Assembly: GCA_002404795.1 (NCBI GenBank)
Contig: DHKK01000052.1
Coordinates: 4,119 to 14,327 of the forward strand
DNA: 10,209 nucleotides
Direction of reading: 5' to 3'
DNA from: Clostridiales bacterium UBA4696
GTDB lineage: Bacteria; Bacillota; Clostridia; Oscillospirales; Oscillospiraceae
Position 1 is the first letter of the stretch, and each line of letters begins with the position of its first letter. The notes below the pieces were generated by a model that made no database searches, was not told where the DNA came from, and was given only the letters and a program-made list of their open reading frames with translations. Below are positions 1 to 6,230 of this stretch, in pieces. A program made the translations under genes and the position numbers.

Positions 1-56
1 AGCCCCGCCCCTACAGGGTGCACTACAAAGGCTTCCCTATGAGGCGAAGGCATAGA

Positions 57-83
57 CAAAACCCCCGGACTTTCGTCCGGGGG
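57..83 (-). terminator. Rho-independent terminator of the phosphodiester glycosidase gene
   Basis: A 9-bp perfect stem (62-70 with 75-83) closes a 4-base loop. On the minus strand the loop reads GAAA, a GNRA tetraloop, and the stem is followed by TTTTGTC. It starts 10 bases after the stop codon of the minus-strand gene ending at 93, which fits simple intrinsic termination. Confidence 0.9.
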
Positions 84-92
84 AGCTTGATT

Positions 93-1451
93 TTATGAAT
101 CCGCCTTTTTATATACCCATGCGTTCGGCAGGGGGCGGCCGCCAGTGTAGCGCAGGGGGGAGGAGGACGACTGCGTGACGTACTCGCCGTCGAACCACAG
201 CATGGCGCTCGAGCCGCCGTCGAGGTTGATGGCCTGCATGCACTTGTGCTGCAGCAGGATCTCGGAGCAGTTGTTGACGCTCGTGCCGAGAATGCCCTCG
301 AGCGGATACCGGCCCTCGATGACGAGCATCAGGATCTCGTATTTCTCGCTCTGGCCGATGCACGCGCGCGGCTGCTCGCCGGTCCAGTAATCGTCCATGA
401 TCTTCTTGCCGTCGACGATCAGCGCGGGGGTGAACTCCGCCGCGTCGGTGCAGTCTTCACTGACGGGGGACAGCGCGTCCTTGATGTAGAACAGATCGTC
501 CTCATGCAGCTCGATGCGCTTGTAGGCGTAGGCGGAGAAATGGTCGCCGTAGGCCTTGCCGTTGGACATGCTGTAGCCCGCGAGCAGACCGCCGTTGCCC
601 GCGCCGTTCGGGTCGAGGAAGCCATTGGCGTTCATCGCCAGCACGCCGTTGTGCGCCTCGGCGATCGTGCCGGAGAGCTGACCGGCGGTGCCGAGCGTCG
701 TGGCCATCTCGATAGACAGCCTCGACGGGTCCTTGCCCACGGCCAGCACGCCGCGGTAGCCCTTGCCGGAGATGCGCAGCAGCAGCACGCCGTTATACGC
801 GTCGATGGCCAACACCTGCTCGCCGAAGGTCGACTGGATGGACGTACCCTCGTCGTCGAACCCGGCTTCATTGATGTAAATATGATCCCAGCCGTTGGCC
901 AGCGTGTCGGGATGCTCAGCAAGATAGGTCTCCATCGAGGTCCGGTCAAGCTCCCAGAAGACGGAATAGAAATTTTCCTCCGCCTGCTTTTCGAGTTCTT
1001 CCTGCGTCAGCTCCTCGGAGTCCGGCTGGTCGGTCTCGTGTGTGACGTTGGGGTCGATGAGGGTGACGTTGTCATTGGACGTCGACGGCGTCTGGTCTGC
1101 AGGCGTCGTGTCGGTCCGGCCCCAGGTCGATTCCTTGCCGACGGTCCCGGCCTTGACCAGACCGTATTCGTACCGGACCTCGTCGATCACGTCCTTGGGG
1201 ATGAAATACGTCGCCAGCCACTGGTGCCGCATGGTATCCATGGCGGTGTTGATGTAGATCGTGCGCCATTTCTTGACGAACGAATTGTTGGTATAGATAC
1301 AGAAGAAGTACAGCCCTTCCAGACAGAGGATGACGAGCAGCCAGATGGCCAGCGTCTTCAGAGGCTTTTTGACCTTCTGCTTTTTCTGCCGGCCGGAGCG
1401 CTTGGCGACCCGTGCGCCGCCGGACGAGCTGAATAATTTGACCTGTGACAT
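93..1451 (-). CDS. Membrane-anchored phosphodiester glycosidase (NAGPA domain) family protein
   Basis: This 452-residue protein has a very basic N-terminus (residues 18-32, many K/R) followed by one hydrophobic segment at about 33-54 and no clear signal-peptidase site. I infer a type II membrane protein with its catalytic part outside the cell. A low-complexity linker rich in T, D, P and E spans about 110-158. The NAGPA/DUF2233 domain covers roughly 215-447. Its signatures are NANGF (274-278), IGQSEKYEILMLVIEGR (365-381), NLDGGSSAMLWFDG (409-422) and the terminal GRPLPNAWVY (438-447). The family is named after the mammalian enzyme that uncovers mannose-6-phosphate by removing GlcNAc from a phosphodiester. 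Bacterial members are thought to act on glycosyl phosphodiesters in wall polymers or exopolysaccharide, but the substrate here is unknown. The ATG start has GGAGA about eight bases upstream. The gene is a single-gene unit with its own promoter and terminator. Confidence 0.88.
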   Translation of the reverse strand: MSQVKLFSSSGGARVAKRSGRQKKQKVKKPLKTLAIWLLVILCLEGLYFFCIYTNNSFVKKWRTIYINTAMDTMRHQWLATYFIPKDVIDEVRYEYGLVKAGTVGKESTWGRTDTTPADQTPSTSNDNVTLIDPNVTHETDQPDSEELTQEELEKQAEENFYSVFWELDRTSMETYLAEHPDTLANGWDHIYINEAGFDDEGTSIQSTFGEQVLAIDAYNGVLLLRISGKGYRGVLAVGKDPSRLSIEMATTLGTAGQLSGTIAEAHNGVLAMNANGFLDPNGAGNGGLLAGYSMSNGKAYGDHFSAYAYKRIELHEDDLFYIKDALSPVSEDCTDAAEFTPALIVDGKKIMDDYWTGEQPRACIGQSEKYEILMLVIEGRYPLEGILGTSVNNCSEILLQHKCMQAINLDGGSSAMLWFDGEYVTQSSSSPLRYTGGRPLPNAWVYKKADS

Positions 1452-1498
1452 CGAATCTCTCCAGTTATCGTGTTATCATAAAATTCACATACGAGTGC

Positions 1499-1527
1499 AT
1501 TCTATCACAGATCGCGGCAGGAATCAA
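1499..1527 (-). promoter_or_regulatory. Sigma-A-type promoter of the phosphodiester glycosidase gene
   Basis: On the minus strand TTGATT (1522-1527) is separated by 17 bases from TAGAAT (1499-1504), and TGA directly before the -10 gives an extended -10. Transcription would begin around 1492, leaving about 40 bases of leader. The leader contains a GATAAC direct repeat with a 2-base gap, of unknown meaning. The promoter lies after the end of the bactofilin gene, so the glycosidase need not depend on that operon. Confidence 0.75.
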
Positions 1528-1579
1528 ACCATTTGAAGAAAAGTTAAGAAATATTTACATTTTCCTGCGGAATTGATAC

Positions 1580-2351
1580 TTATTTTGCGCCGGTCTGCGT
1601 GCTGCGGCTGACGGTGCCGGGCTCGGCCTCCAGATTTTCGCCGTATTCGACCGTCCCGATGCGGCAGCCGTGCCCGATGCGGACGTATTTGCCGCGAACG
1701 ATCTCGGCTTCGACATTCTCCAGCTCGATGTCGTCGCCCTCGATCGAGCTGATGCGCGCGCGGCCGGGCGTCGTGCGGAACAGGCCGAGGATCACCGCCG
1801 TATCCTTCTGCAAAACGCGGATGGTTCCGCCGCCGATGGCGTGGATGCGCACCGCGCGGTTGGCCGAGATCTCGACCGTCTCCGCGTTCAGAAGTCCGCC
1901 GATCTGTACCGCGCCGCTCAAAGTTGCCGTCTCTGCCTCGATATCTCCGCTGACCCGGCACGAGCCGGAGGCGCGGAGCACCCGGCAGTGGATGCTGCCC
2001 GCTTCCAGAGAACCGGACGCGCTGAGCTCGTCTGCCGTAAGCGCCCGCTCCGTCCGCAGGGAACCGGAGACGGACGCAAGCCCCTCTAACCTGCACCGAC
2101 TGCGCGGAAAAGTCGCCCGAGGCCGACAGGCTGCCGCAGCGGGCGCTCCCGGCCACCTTGCCCGCGCCGCTCGTGTGCAGCTCGCCCGCGCAGTCCACGT
2201 CGCCCTGCACCTTTGCCGCGCCGGAGCAGTGCAGCTCCTCGCATTTGAGGCTGCCGTTGACTTTGCCCGCGCCGCTGATCGAGACTCTGCCGTATTCGCC
2301 GCCCGGCATCGTGCTCGAGCCGGAAATTTTCATATCGATGTGTTCGTTCAT
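1580..2351 (-). pseudogene. Bactofilin-like polymer-forming cytoskeletal protein (YhbE/YhbF type), frameshifted
   Basis: The product is built from short repeats of the form SGAGKVxGxxxCxxLxxSG, the right-handed beta-helix repeat of bactofilins, which polymerise without nucleotide into filaments at the membrane. The N-terminal part (MNEHIDMKISGSSTMPGG onward) reads in one frame to about position 2085, and the C-terminal part reads in another to a TAA at 1580-1582. The C-terminal part contains SSIEGDDIELEN and KYVRIGHGCRIGTVEYGEN, typical of YhbE/YhbF. Removing one G from the minus-strand GGGG run (2081-2084) gives a seamless protein of about 256 residues, joined as SVQVRGLASVSGSL. As written, the first frame stays open and runs out of register to 1524, giving a 275-residue product with a nonsense arginine-rich tail. 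The ATG overlaps the yhbD stop in an ATGA junction, and AAGGAGG (2359-2365) sits seven bases upstream. In Bacillus subtilis the neighbouring YhbE and YhbF are bactofilins linked to flagellar assembly. Sequencing error, a true null allele or phase variation are all possible. Confidence 0.85.
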
Positions 2352-2737
2352 AAGGTTTCCTCCTTCAGATGCTCCAGAATATCGGTTTTGTGTTCGCCCT
2401 CGGCCAGATACAGGTGTATAAGCGCATTGAGGGGATAGGTTTTCAGTCCATATTTCGTCTCCAGTATCAGCGTCCGCTCGGCGGCGGCCGCCTGCTTCTG
2501 CCCCTGCAGCTCGGCGGCCAGCGCCTCGAGCGAGACGCGGTCTTTGCTCTGCAGGATCAGCTCGATGCGCGGGCAGATCTGCGCGCGCCGGAAATAGGTC
2601 TCCTGCCCGGTCGGTGCGGACCGCCGCAGGAACCACCCCTCCGGGATCAGTCCCATCCGCTTCCAGCGGTACAGCGCTCCGTAGGAGATCCCATACCGCT
2701 CCAGCAGCTCCTTTTTGGAGATCAGCTCCTCTTCCAA
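2348..2737 (-). CDS. yhbD: YhbD-family (DUF4004) HTH regulator
   Basis: I call a 129-residue protein starting at TTG (2735-2737). It begins MEEELISKKELLERYGISYG. Residues about 6-35 form a MerR-like helix-turn-helix with RYGISYGALYRWKRMGLIP, followed by a wing-like segment ending in GQETYFRRAQI (44-54). A helical, probably coiled-coil stretch rich in A, E and Q covers about 66-90, and a C-terminal helical tail ends HLKEETL. The TTG start has a near-ideal AAGGAGG seven bases upstream. The in-frame ATG at 2780-2782 is rejected because it lies inside the promoter spacer, upstream of the expected transcription start. The stop overlaps the bactofilin ATG by four bases, so the two are translationally coupled, the same arrangement as yhbD with yhbE/yhbF in Bacillus. 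I infer an autorepressor role from the twin palindromes over its promoter. No ligand domain is recognisable. Confidence 0.82.
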   Translation of the reverse strand: MEEELISKKELLERYGISYGALYRWKRMGLIPEGWFLRRSAPTGQETYFRRAQICPRIELILQSKDRVSLEALAAELQGQKQAAAAERTLILETKYGLKTYPLNALIHLYLAEGEHKTDILEHLKEETL

Positions 2738-2744
2738 TTCCGTG

Positions 2745-2751
2745 CCTCCTT
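2745..2751 (-). promoter_or_regulatory. Ribosome binding site that sets the TTG start of yhbD
   Basis: The minus strand reads AAGGAGG here, with exactly seven bases to the TTG at 2735-2737. No other start codon in this frame has a usable Shine-Dalgarno sequence, so this site decides the start. Confidence 0.85.
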
Positions 2752-2752
2752 C

Positions 2753-2767
2753 CGTAACAATGTTACG
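2753..2767. promoter_or_regulatory. Palindromic operator 1, at the transcription start of yhbD
   Basis: CGTAACA-A-TGTTACG is a perfect 15-bp palindrome around one central base. It lies immediately downstream of the -10 box and covers about +1 to +14 of the predicted transcript. A dimeric protein bound here would block initiation or promoter escape. YhbD is the obvious candidate binder because it is the first gene of the operon, but this is inference. Confidence 0.7.
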
Positions 2768-2772
2768 GCTGT

Positions 2773-2801
2773 ATATTAGCATAACATTGTTACGCTGTCA
2801 A
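2773..2801 (-). promoter_or_regulatory. Strong sigma-A promoter of the yhbD-bactofilin operon
   Basis: The minus strand has a consensus TTGACA (2796-2801), a 17-base spacer and TAATAT (2773-2778), with TGC directly before the -10 as an extended element. Predicted transcription starts near 2766. The sequence is close to consensus, so expression would be high unless repressed, which fits the two operator-like palindromes. Confidence 0.85.
2780..2794. promoter_or_regulatory. Palindromic operator 2, within the -35/-10 spacer of yhbD
   Basis: CATAACA-T-TGTTACG matches operator 1 read on the other strand, with a single mismatched pair (2781 against 2793). The centre is 27 bp from the centre of operator 1. 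It fills almost the whole spacer between -35 and -10, so occupation would exclude RNA polymerase. Confidence 0.65.
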
Positions 2802-2804
2802 GAC

Positions 2805-2841
2805 AAAAATTTCCCCCGGAGCCCGAAGGCCCCGGGGGAAA
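2805..2841 (-). terminator. Rho-independent terminator of the SLH nucleotidase gene
   Basis: A 10-bp perfect stem (2810-2819 with 2832-2841) is followed on the minus strand by a run of T ending TTTTTGTC. It begins about 25 bases after the stop at 2866. The T-tract ends only three bases before the -35 box of the next promoter, so termination and new initiation are packed together. Confidence 0.9.
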
Positions 2842-2865
2842 CGGGAAATGCGGGGGAGAAGGCGC

Positions 2866-5073
2866 TTATGCAGCTTCCTTCGTCATGTTCATGAGCACCT
2901 TGGCGCCCATGGCGCGGGTCGCGGTGCCCTTCGGGCTGAACGCGCCGTTGGAACCGGCCAGATACTTCTCCGCCGTGCAGTAGGTAACGGCTTCGAGCGC
3001 CCAGTCGGCGATGGCGTCGAGATCGGTGTAGGTGAGCTTTTCGGTGATGCCCTCAGCCGTCTTGCCGCCGATCTTGTCGTAGCCGTAGAGGACCTTGGCC
3101 ATCTCCTGACGGGTGATGGACTTGGTGGGCTTGAACGTGCCGTCCTCATAGCCGTCGACGACCTTGTTCGCGCTGGCCCACAGAACGGCGTCGGCATACC
3201 AGCTGCCGTCCGTGCAGTCGGAGAACTTCTCGCTGACCTTGCCCTCGACCTTGGGGGAGCCCGCCATGCGGTACAGGACCGTCACAAGCATCCCGCGCGT
3301 CAGCGCGCCGTTCGGGCCGAACGTGGTCTCGCTCAGACCCTTCATGTAATCCTTCTCGGTGACATAGTTGACAGCCTCAACGGCCCAGTTGCCGTCAACA
3401 ACATCGGTGTACGGGGTGGCGATGATGCTGATGCGGCCCTGCGGCGCAGCGTAGGAGGCGGGGACGGTGCCGCCCAGATCGTCCTTGATGTAGTTGATGA
3501 GGACCTGGTTGTCCAGCATGACGGAATCCTGCAGCAGCTTGTTGTCCGCGAACATGTTGATGCCGTCGCCGGAATCCTTGAGCATGTAGTTGTTGGAAGC
3601 GACCGTGTAGGTAGCCTTCGGGTCGATGTCAACGTACTTGCCGTTCTTCAGGACCTTGACGTTCTTGACGCGGTAAGCGCCGTCAACGGAGACGAACATG
3701 GACTTGTCGTCGCCCTTGGCCGAGGACTTGACCGTGGTGTCGATGGTGTACTTCAGGCCCGAGACCTGCAGGAAGCCGCCCATTTCGCCGACGGAGTTCT
3801 CGCCGTCAGAGTAGGTGGACATGGTGTTGCGGGCCGTCCATTCCAGCGCGTCGATGATCTCCTGGCCGGTCGCTTCGACGACGCACAGGGCGTTGCCGTA
3901 CGGATGGACCTTGATGATCTGGCCGTAGGTGATGTCGCCGGCCGGGATGTCGGCACGGATGCCGCCGCCGTTGACGAGCGCGATGTCAGCGCCGGAAACG
4001 GCACGGTAGGCGTCGGCACAGAGGTCGCCGAGGTTGGTCTCACGGTTGCGGATGGCGCGGGTGCCGTCGGCATGCTTCGTGGTCAGGTCCACGGAGCTCT
4101 TTGCGACGACAGTGTTGACCAGCGCTTCGTTCTTTTCCTGAATGGACTTGACGAATGCGTCGGTGGCGTCGTCCTTGGCTGCATAGTCGGTGACCAGCTC
4201 TGTGGTGAACTTGCCGTCCGAGATGGTCAGCTTGCCGATGTTGACAAGCTTTGTGCCGGTGGAGGACAGGGGGATCTCCTTGCCGTCCTTGTTCTTGACC
4301 ATCTCCATCTCAATGGTGGAGTGGGAATGGCCGTCGAGCACGACGTCGATGCCGGTGGTGTTGGCGATCAGATCGGTCGAACGCCACGGCTCGGAGGATT
4401 CGTCAACGCCCAGATGCGCGATGGCGACGACATAAGTCGCGCCGTCCTTTTTGGCGGCATTGACGGTCTCCTGCACCTTGTTGTAAAGGTCAGCGCCGTT
4501 GTTGCCCTCGGCGAAGGAATAGACGAAGTTGCCGTTTGCATCCTGGAAATAGGTCGGCGTGGACTTGGTGAACGATTCCGGCGTGTCGATGCCGACGAAC
4601 GCGACCTTGGTGTCGCCGTAGGTCTTGATCTCATATGCCTTGTAGCCGGTCAGGCCCTTGCCGTCCTTGGCCGTGTAGGTCAGGTTGCAGCACAGGTACT
4701 GATATTTGGCCTTGTCGATGAGCTTCTGCAGCTGAGGCAGCGTGTAGTCGAATTCATGGTTGCCGAAGGCAGCGAAGTCATAGCCGAGCTCGTTCATGAT
4801 ATCGACCAGATATTCGCCCTTGGACAGCGTGCCGATGACGTCGCCCTGCACGGAGTCGCCGCAGTCGACGAGCGCGACGTAGTTGTACGCCGCCTGCATC
4901 TCCTTCTTATACGCGGCAAGACCGGCGTAGCCGATGTTGTCATCGACGGCGCAGTGCACGTCGTTGGTGTACAGGATCACAATGTCGTTGGATTTCTCAT
5001 CTGCTGCGAATACCGTGGTCATCAGACCCAGTACCATGCATACTGCCAGCAGAAGCGCGATCAGTTTCTTCAT
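2866..5073 (-). CDS. Secreted, SLH-anchored 5'-nucleotidase / metallophosphatase
   Basis: This 735-residue exported enzyme likely removes phosphate from extracellular nucleotides (5'-nucleotidase or UDP-sugar hydrolase family). The ATG at 5071-5073 is chosen because it opens a clear signal peptide, MKKLIALLLAVCMVLGLMTT with cleavage near VFA-AD (about 23). It also has AAGGGAGG five bases upstream. The 25-residue upstream extension of the open frame would be mostly promoter and leader. The metallophosphatase domain spans about 28-255, with YTNDVH (35-40), DCGD (70-73), GNHE (104-107), H220 and DGHSH (247-251) as metal ligands. The 5'-nucleotidase C-terminal domain spans about 325-525, with VNGGGIRADIPAG (367-379), HPYGN (390-394) and SGDGINMF (501-508). 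Three SLH domains follow at about 554-600, 616-662 and 682-728, which should hold it on the cell-wall secondary polymer. It is a single-gene unit. The exact substrate cannot be read from sequence. Confidence 0.93.
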   Translation of the reverse strand: MKKLIALLLAVCMVLGLMTTVFAADEKSNDIVILYTNDVHCAVDDNIGYAGLAAYKKEMQAAYNYVALVDCGDSVQGDVIGTLSKGEYLVDIMNELGYDFAAFGNHEFDYTLPQLQKLIDKAKYQYLCCNLTYTAKDGKGLTGYKAYEIKTYGDTKVAFVGIDTPESFTKSTPTYFQDANGNFVYSFAEGNNGADLYNKVQETVNAAKKDGATYVVAIAHLGVDESSEPWRSTDLIANTTGIDVVLDGHSHSTIEMEMVKNKDGKEIPLSSTGTKLVNIGKLTISDGKFTTELVTDYAAKDDATDAFVKSIQEKNEALVNTVVAKSSVDLTTKHADGTRAIRNRETNLGDLCADAYRAVSGADIALVNGGGIRADIPAGDITYGQIIKVHPYGNALCVVEATGQEIIDALEWTARNTMSTYSDGENSVGEMGGFLQVSGLKYTIDTTVKSSAKGDDKSMFVSVDGAYRVKNVKVLKNGKYVDIDPKATYTVASNNYMLKDSGDGINMFADNKLLQDSVMLDNQVLINYIKDDLGGTVPASYAAPQGRISIIATPYTDVVDGNWAVEAVNYVTEKDYMKGLSETTFGPNGALTRGMLVTVLYRMAGSPKVEGKVSEKFSDCTDGSWYADAVLWASANKVVDGYEDGTFKPTKSITRQEMAKVLYGYDKIGGKTAEGITEKLTYTDLDAIADWALEAVTYCTAEKYLAGSNGAFSPKGTATRAMGAKVLMNMTKEAA

Positions 5074-5078
5074 AGTAT

Positions 5079-5086
5079 CCTCCCTT
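5079..5086 (-). promoter_or_regulatory. Ribosome binding site of the SLH nucleotidase
   Basis: The minus strand reads AAGGGAGG, five bases before the ATG at 5071-5073. It supports the internal start at the signal peptide over the longer open frame. Confidence 0.85.
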
Positions 5087-5126
5087 AATTTTTGCCCCGC
5101 GTCAAACACCCGGAGCAGTATATTTT

Positions 5127-5150
5127 CATTATACAAATCATTATACAAAT
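5127..5150. repeat. Perfect tandem 12-bp repeat over the SLH nucleotidase promoter
   Basis: Two exact copies of ATTTGTATAATG (minus-strand reading) stand head to tail at 5139-5150 and 5127-5138. Each carries a TATAAT. Only the downstream copy is correctly spaced from the TTGACA. Confidence 0.9.
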
Positions 5151-5155
5151 GTCAA
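5128..5155 (-). promoter_or_regulatory. Sigma-A promoter of the SLH nucleotidase
   Basis: TTGACA (5150-5155) and TATAAT (5128-5133) on the minus strand are both consensus and 16 bases apart. The expected start is near 5121, giving a leader of about 48 bases. The spacer contains a second TATAAT from the tandem repeat. Confidence 0.85.
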
Positions 5156-5354
5156 GCCTCCGCCATTTGCAGATGCTTGCGATCCACCCACCCATTTTCG
5201 TCACCCTGCACAAAATATGCACCCCATCCACGCCTACACTCCAACACCATGCCATTTTTCGGAAAAACCCGCCGGCCCAAAAGAAGTTTGATTCCCTTTC
5301 AAATCCCACTGTTTTCAGCGCAGCCCGGACGGCAGGGGATAAGCGCCCACGTAT
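5156..5354. other. Divergent intergenic region with no recognisable gene
   Basis: The gap between the divergent SLH nucleotidase and histidine phosphatase genes is 343 bases (5074-5416). Its ends hold the two promoters. The middle 200 bases are A/C-rich on the plus strand. I see no riboswitch fold, convincing terminator or palindromic operator there. A small minus-strand open frame at 5085-5309 has no ribosome binding site and an implausible composition. Confidence 0.6.
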
Positions 5355-5383
5355 TTGACAAGCCCGCCATCCCGCGCTACAAT
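5355..5383 (+). promoter_or_regulatory. Sigma-A promoter of the histidine phosphatase gene
   Basis: TTGACA (5355-5360), a 17-base spacer and TACAAT (5378-5383) are followed 33 bases later by the start codon. AGGGGG (5404-5409) lies seven bases before the ATG at 5417. Confidence 0.85.
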
Positions 5384-5416
5384 AGCGCCGAAAAGCTGCA
5401 CTCAGGGGGCGTATGA

Positions 5417-6145
5417 ATGAACATCTACATCATCCGGCATGCGGAGCCGGACTACGAGCATGACTCGCTGACCGAAAAGGGCTGGCGTGAGGCGGAGCTC
5501 TTAAGCCATCGTCTGGCCAAGATCCAGAACGCATTTTATTACACGTCGCCGCTCGGAAGGGCCAGAGACACCGCGTCCCTGACGCTCAGAGCCGTCGGTC
5601 AGGAGGCGGAGGCCCTGCCGTGGCTGCGCGAATTCGACACGGGCTATACGGTCCCGCCGGTCTACAATCCCAAGGGCTTCGGCTGGGACTTTCCGCCGAA
5701 GACCTGGACGCACGAGCCGCTGTATTACGACCCCGAGCGTTGGCTGCAGGCTCCGGCTTACCGGGATTCCGGCGTCGAGCCGGTCTACCGCGCCGTGACG
5801 GACGGTCTCGACGCGCTGCTGGCGAAGCACGGCTACGAGCGCGGCGACCATCTCTACCGCGCCGTCCGGCCAAACACGGAAAACCTGCTGCTTTTCTGCC
5901 ACTTCGGCGTCGAGTGCGTGCTGCTCTCGCGCCTGTTCGACTGCTCGCCCGTCACGCTCTGGCACCACACGGTGGCCCTGCCGAGCAGCGTCACTATCGT
6001 CACCACCGAAGAACGCGAAAAGGGCGCCGCTATCTTCCGCATGTCCCGCTTCGCCGACCTCTCCCACCTCGACGCAGCCGGCGAAGCCCCGTCCTTCTTC
6101 GCCCGCTTCTGCGAACAACACGGCGACGGAACACGGGAAAACTGA
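5417..6145 (+). CDS. Histidine phosphatase (phosphoglycerate mutase-like) family protein
   Basis: A 242-residue cytoplasmic protein with no signal peptide or membrane segment. The N-terminal MNIYIIRHAEP carries the catalytic R7-H8 pair, with H8 expected to be phosphorylated. YTSPLGRARDTA (42-53) supplies the second arginine (R48). E72 in LREFDTG is the likely proton donor, and H162 in LLLFCHFGVE (157-166) is the second catalytic histidine. The family removes phosphate from varied small metabolites or proteins, and the substrate is not predictable. Between E72 and H162 sits an aromatic- and proline-rich segment (about 79-112) that probably forms the substrate lid. The gene is alone, diverges from the SLH nucleotidase and converges on the phn operon. 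The other ATG at 5413 is out of frame. Confidence 0.9.
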   Translation: MNIYIIRHAEPDYEHDSLTEKGWREAELLSHRLAKIQNAFYYTSPLGRARDTASLTLRAVGQEAEALPWLREFDTGYTVPPVYNPKGFGWDFPPKTWTHEPLYYDPERWLQAPAYRDSGVEPVYRAVTDGLDALLAKHGYERGDHLYRAVRPNTENLLLFCHFGVECVLLSRLFDCSPVTLWHHTVALPSSVTIVTTEEREKGAAIFRMSRFADLSHLDAAGEAPSFFARFCEQHGDGTREN

Positions 6146-6185
6146 GCGGCATTCCGAAAACCGCATATCCACGCTCATAAAAACG

Positions 6186-6214
6186 AAGGCCCTGCGCTGT
6201 GCGCAGGGCCTTTT
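6186..6214. terminator. Bidirectional terminator between histidine phosphatase and phn operon
   Basis: A 12-bp perfect stem (6186-6197 with 6201-6212) closes a 3-base loop. On the plus strand it ends in TTTT. On the minus strand the stem is followed by CG and then a TTTTT run. It serves the phosphatase ending at 6145 and the convergent operon ending at 6231. Confidence 0.9.
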
Positions 6215-6230
6215 GCAAGTTCAGCTTTTT

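Noticed and set aside
1..56. GC-rich left edge that resembles dispersed intergenic repeats of some clostridial genomes
   Set aside because: Only one copy or fragment is visible and it is cut by the window edge, so a repeat cannot be shown from this sequence.
246..1436. A 396-codon plus-strand open frame opposite the phosphodiester glycosidase
   Set aside because: Composition is R/V/D/G-rich with no motif, and the opposite strand encodes a clear NAGPA domain with promoter and terminator.
1524..2636. A single 370-residue minus-strand open frame across yhbD and the bactofilin gene
   Set aside because: Its first part is yhbD read out of frame and its tail is the bactofilin read out of frame after the G-run. 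Only the middle is real coding sequence.
2738..2782. An upstream ATG start for yhbD
   Set aside because: The ATG lies in the spacer between the -35 and -10 boxes, upstream of the expected transcript start, while the downstream TTG has an ideal ribosome binding site.
2848..5088. A 746-codon plus-strand open frame opposite the SLH nucleotidase
   Set aside because: It mirrors a gene with a signal peptide, catalytic motifs and SLH domains. Its product is a V/D/G/A-rich string with no recognisable domain, the usual antisense artefact of high-GC coding DNA.
5085..5309. A 74-codon minus-strand open frame upstream of the SLH nucleotidase
   Set aside because: It runs through the promoter, has no Shine-Dalgarno sequence and shows no protein-like pattern.
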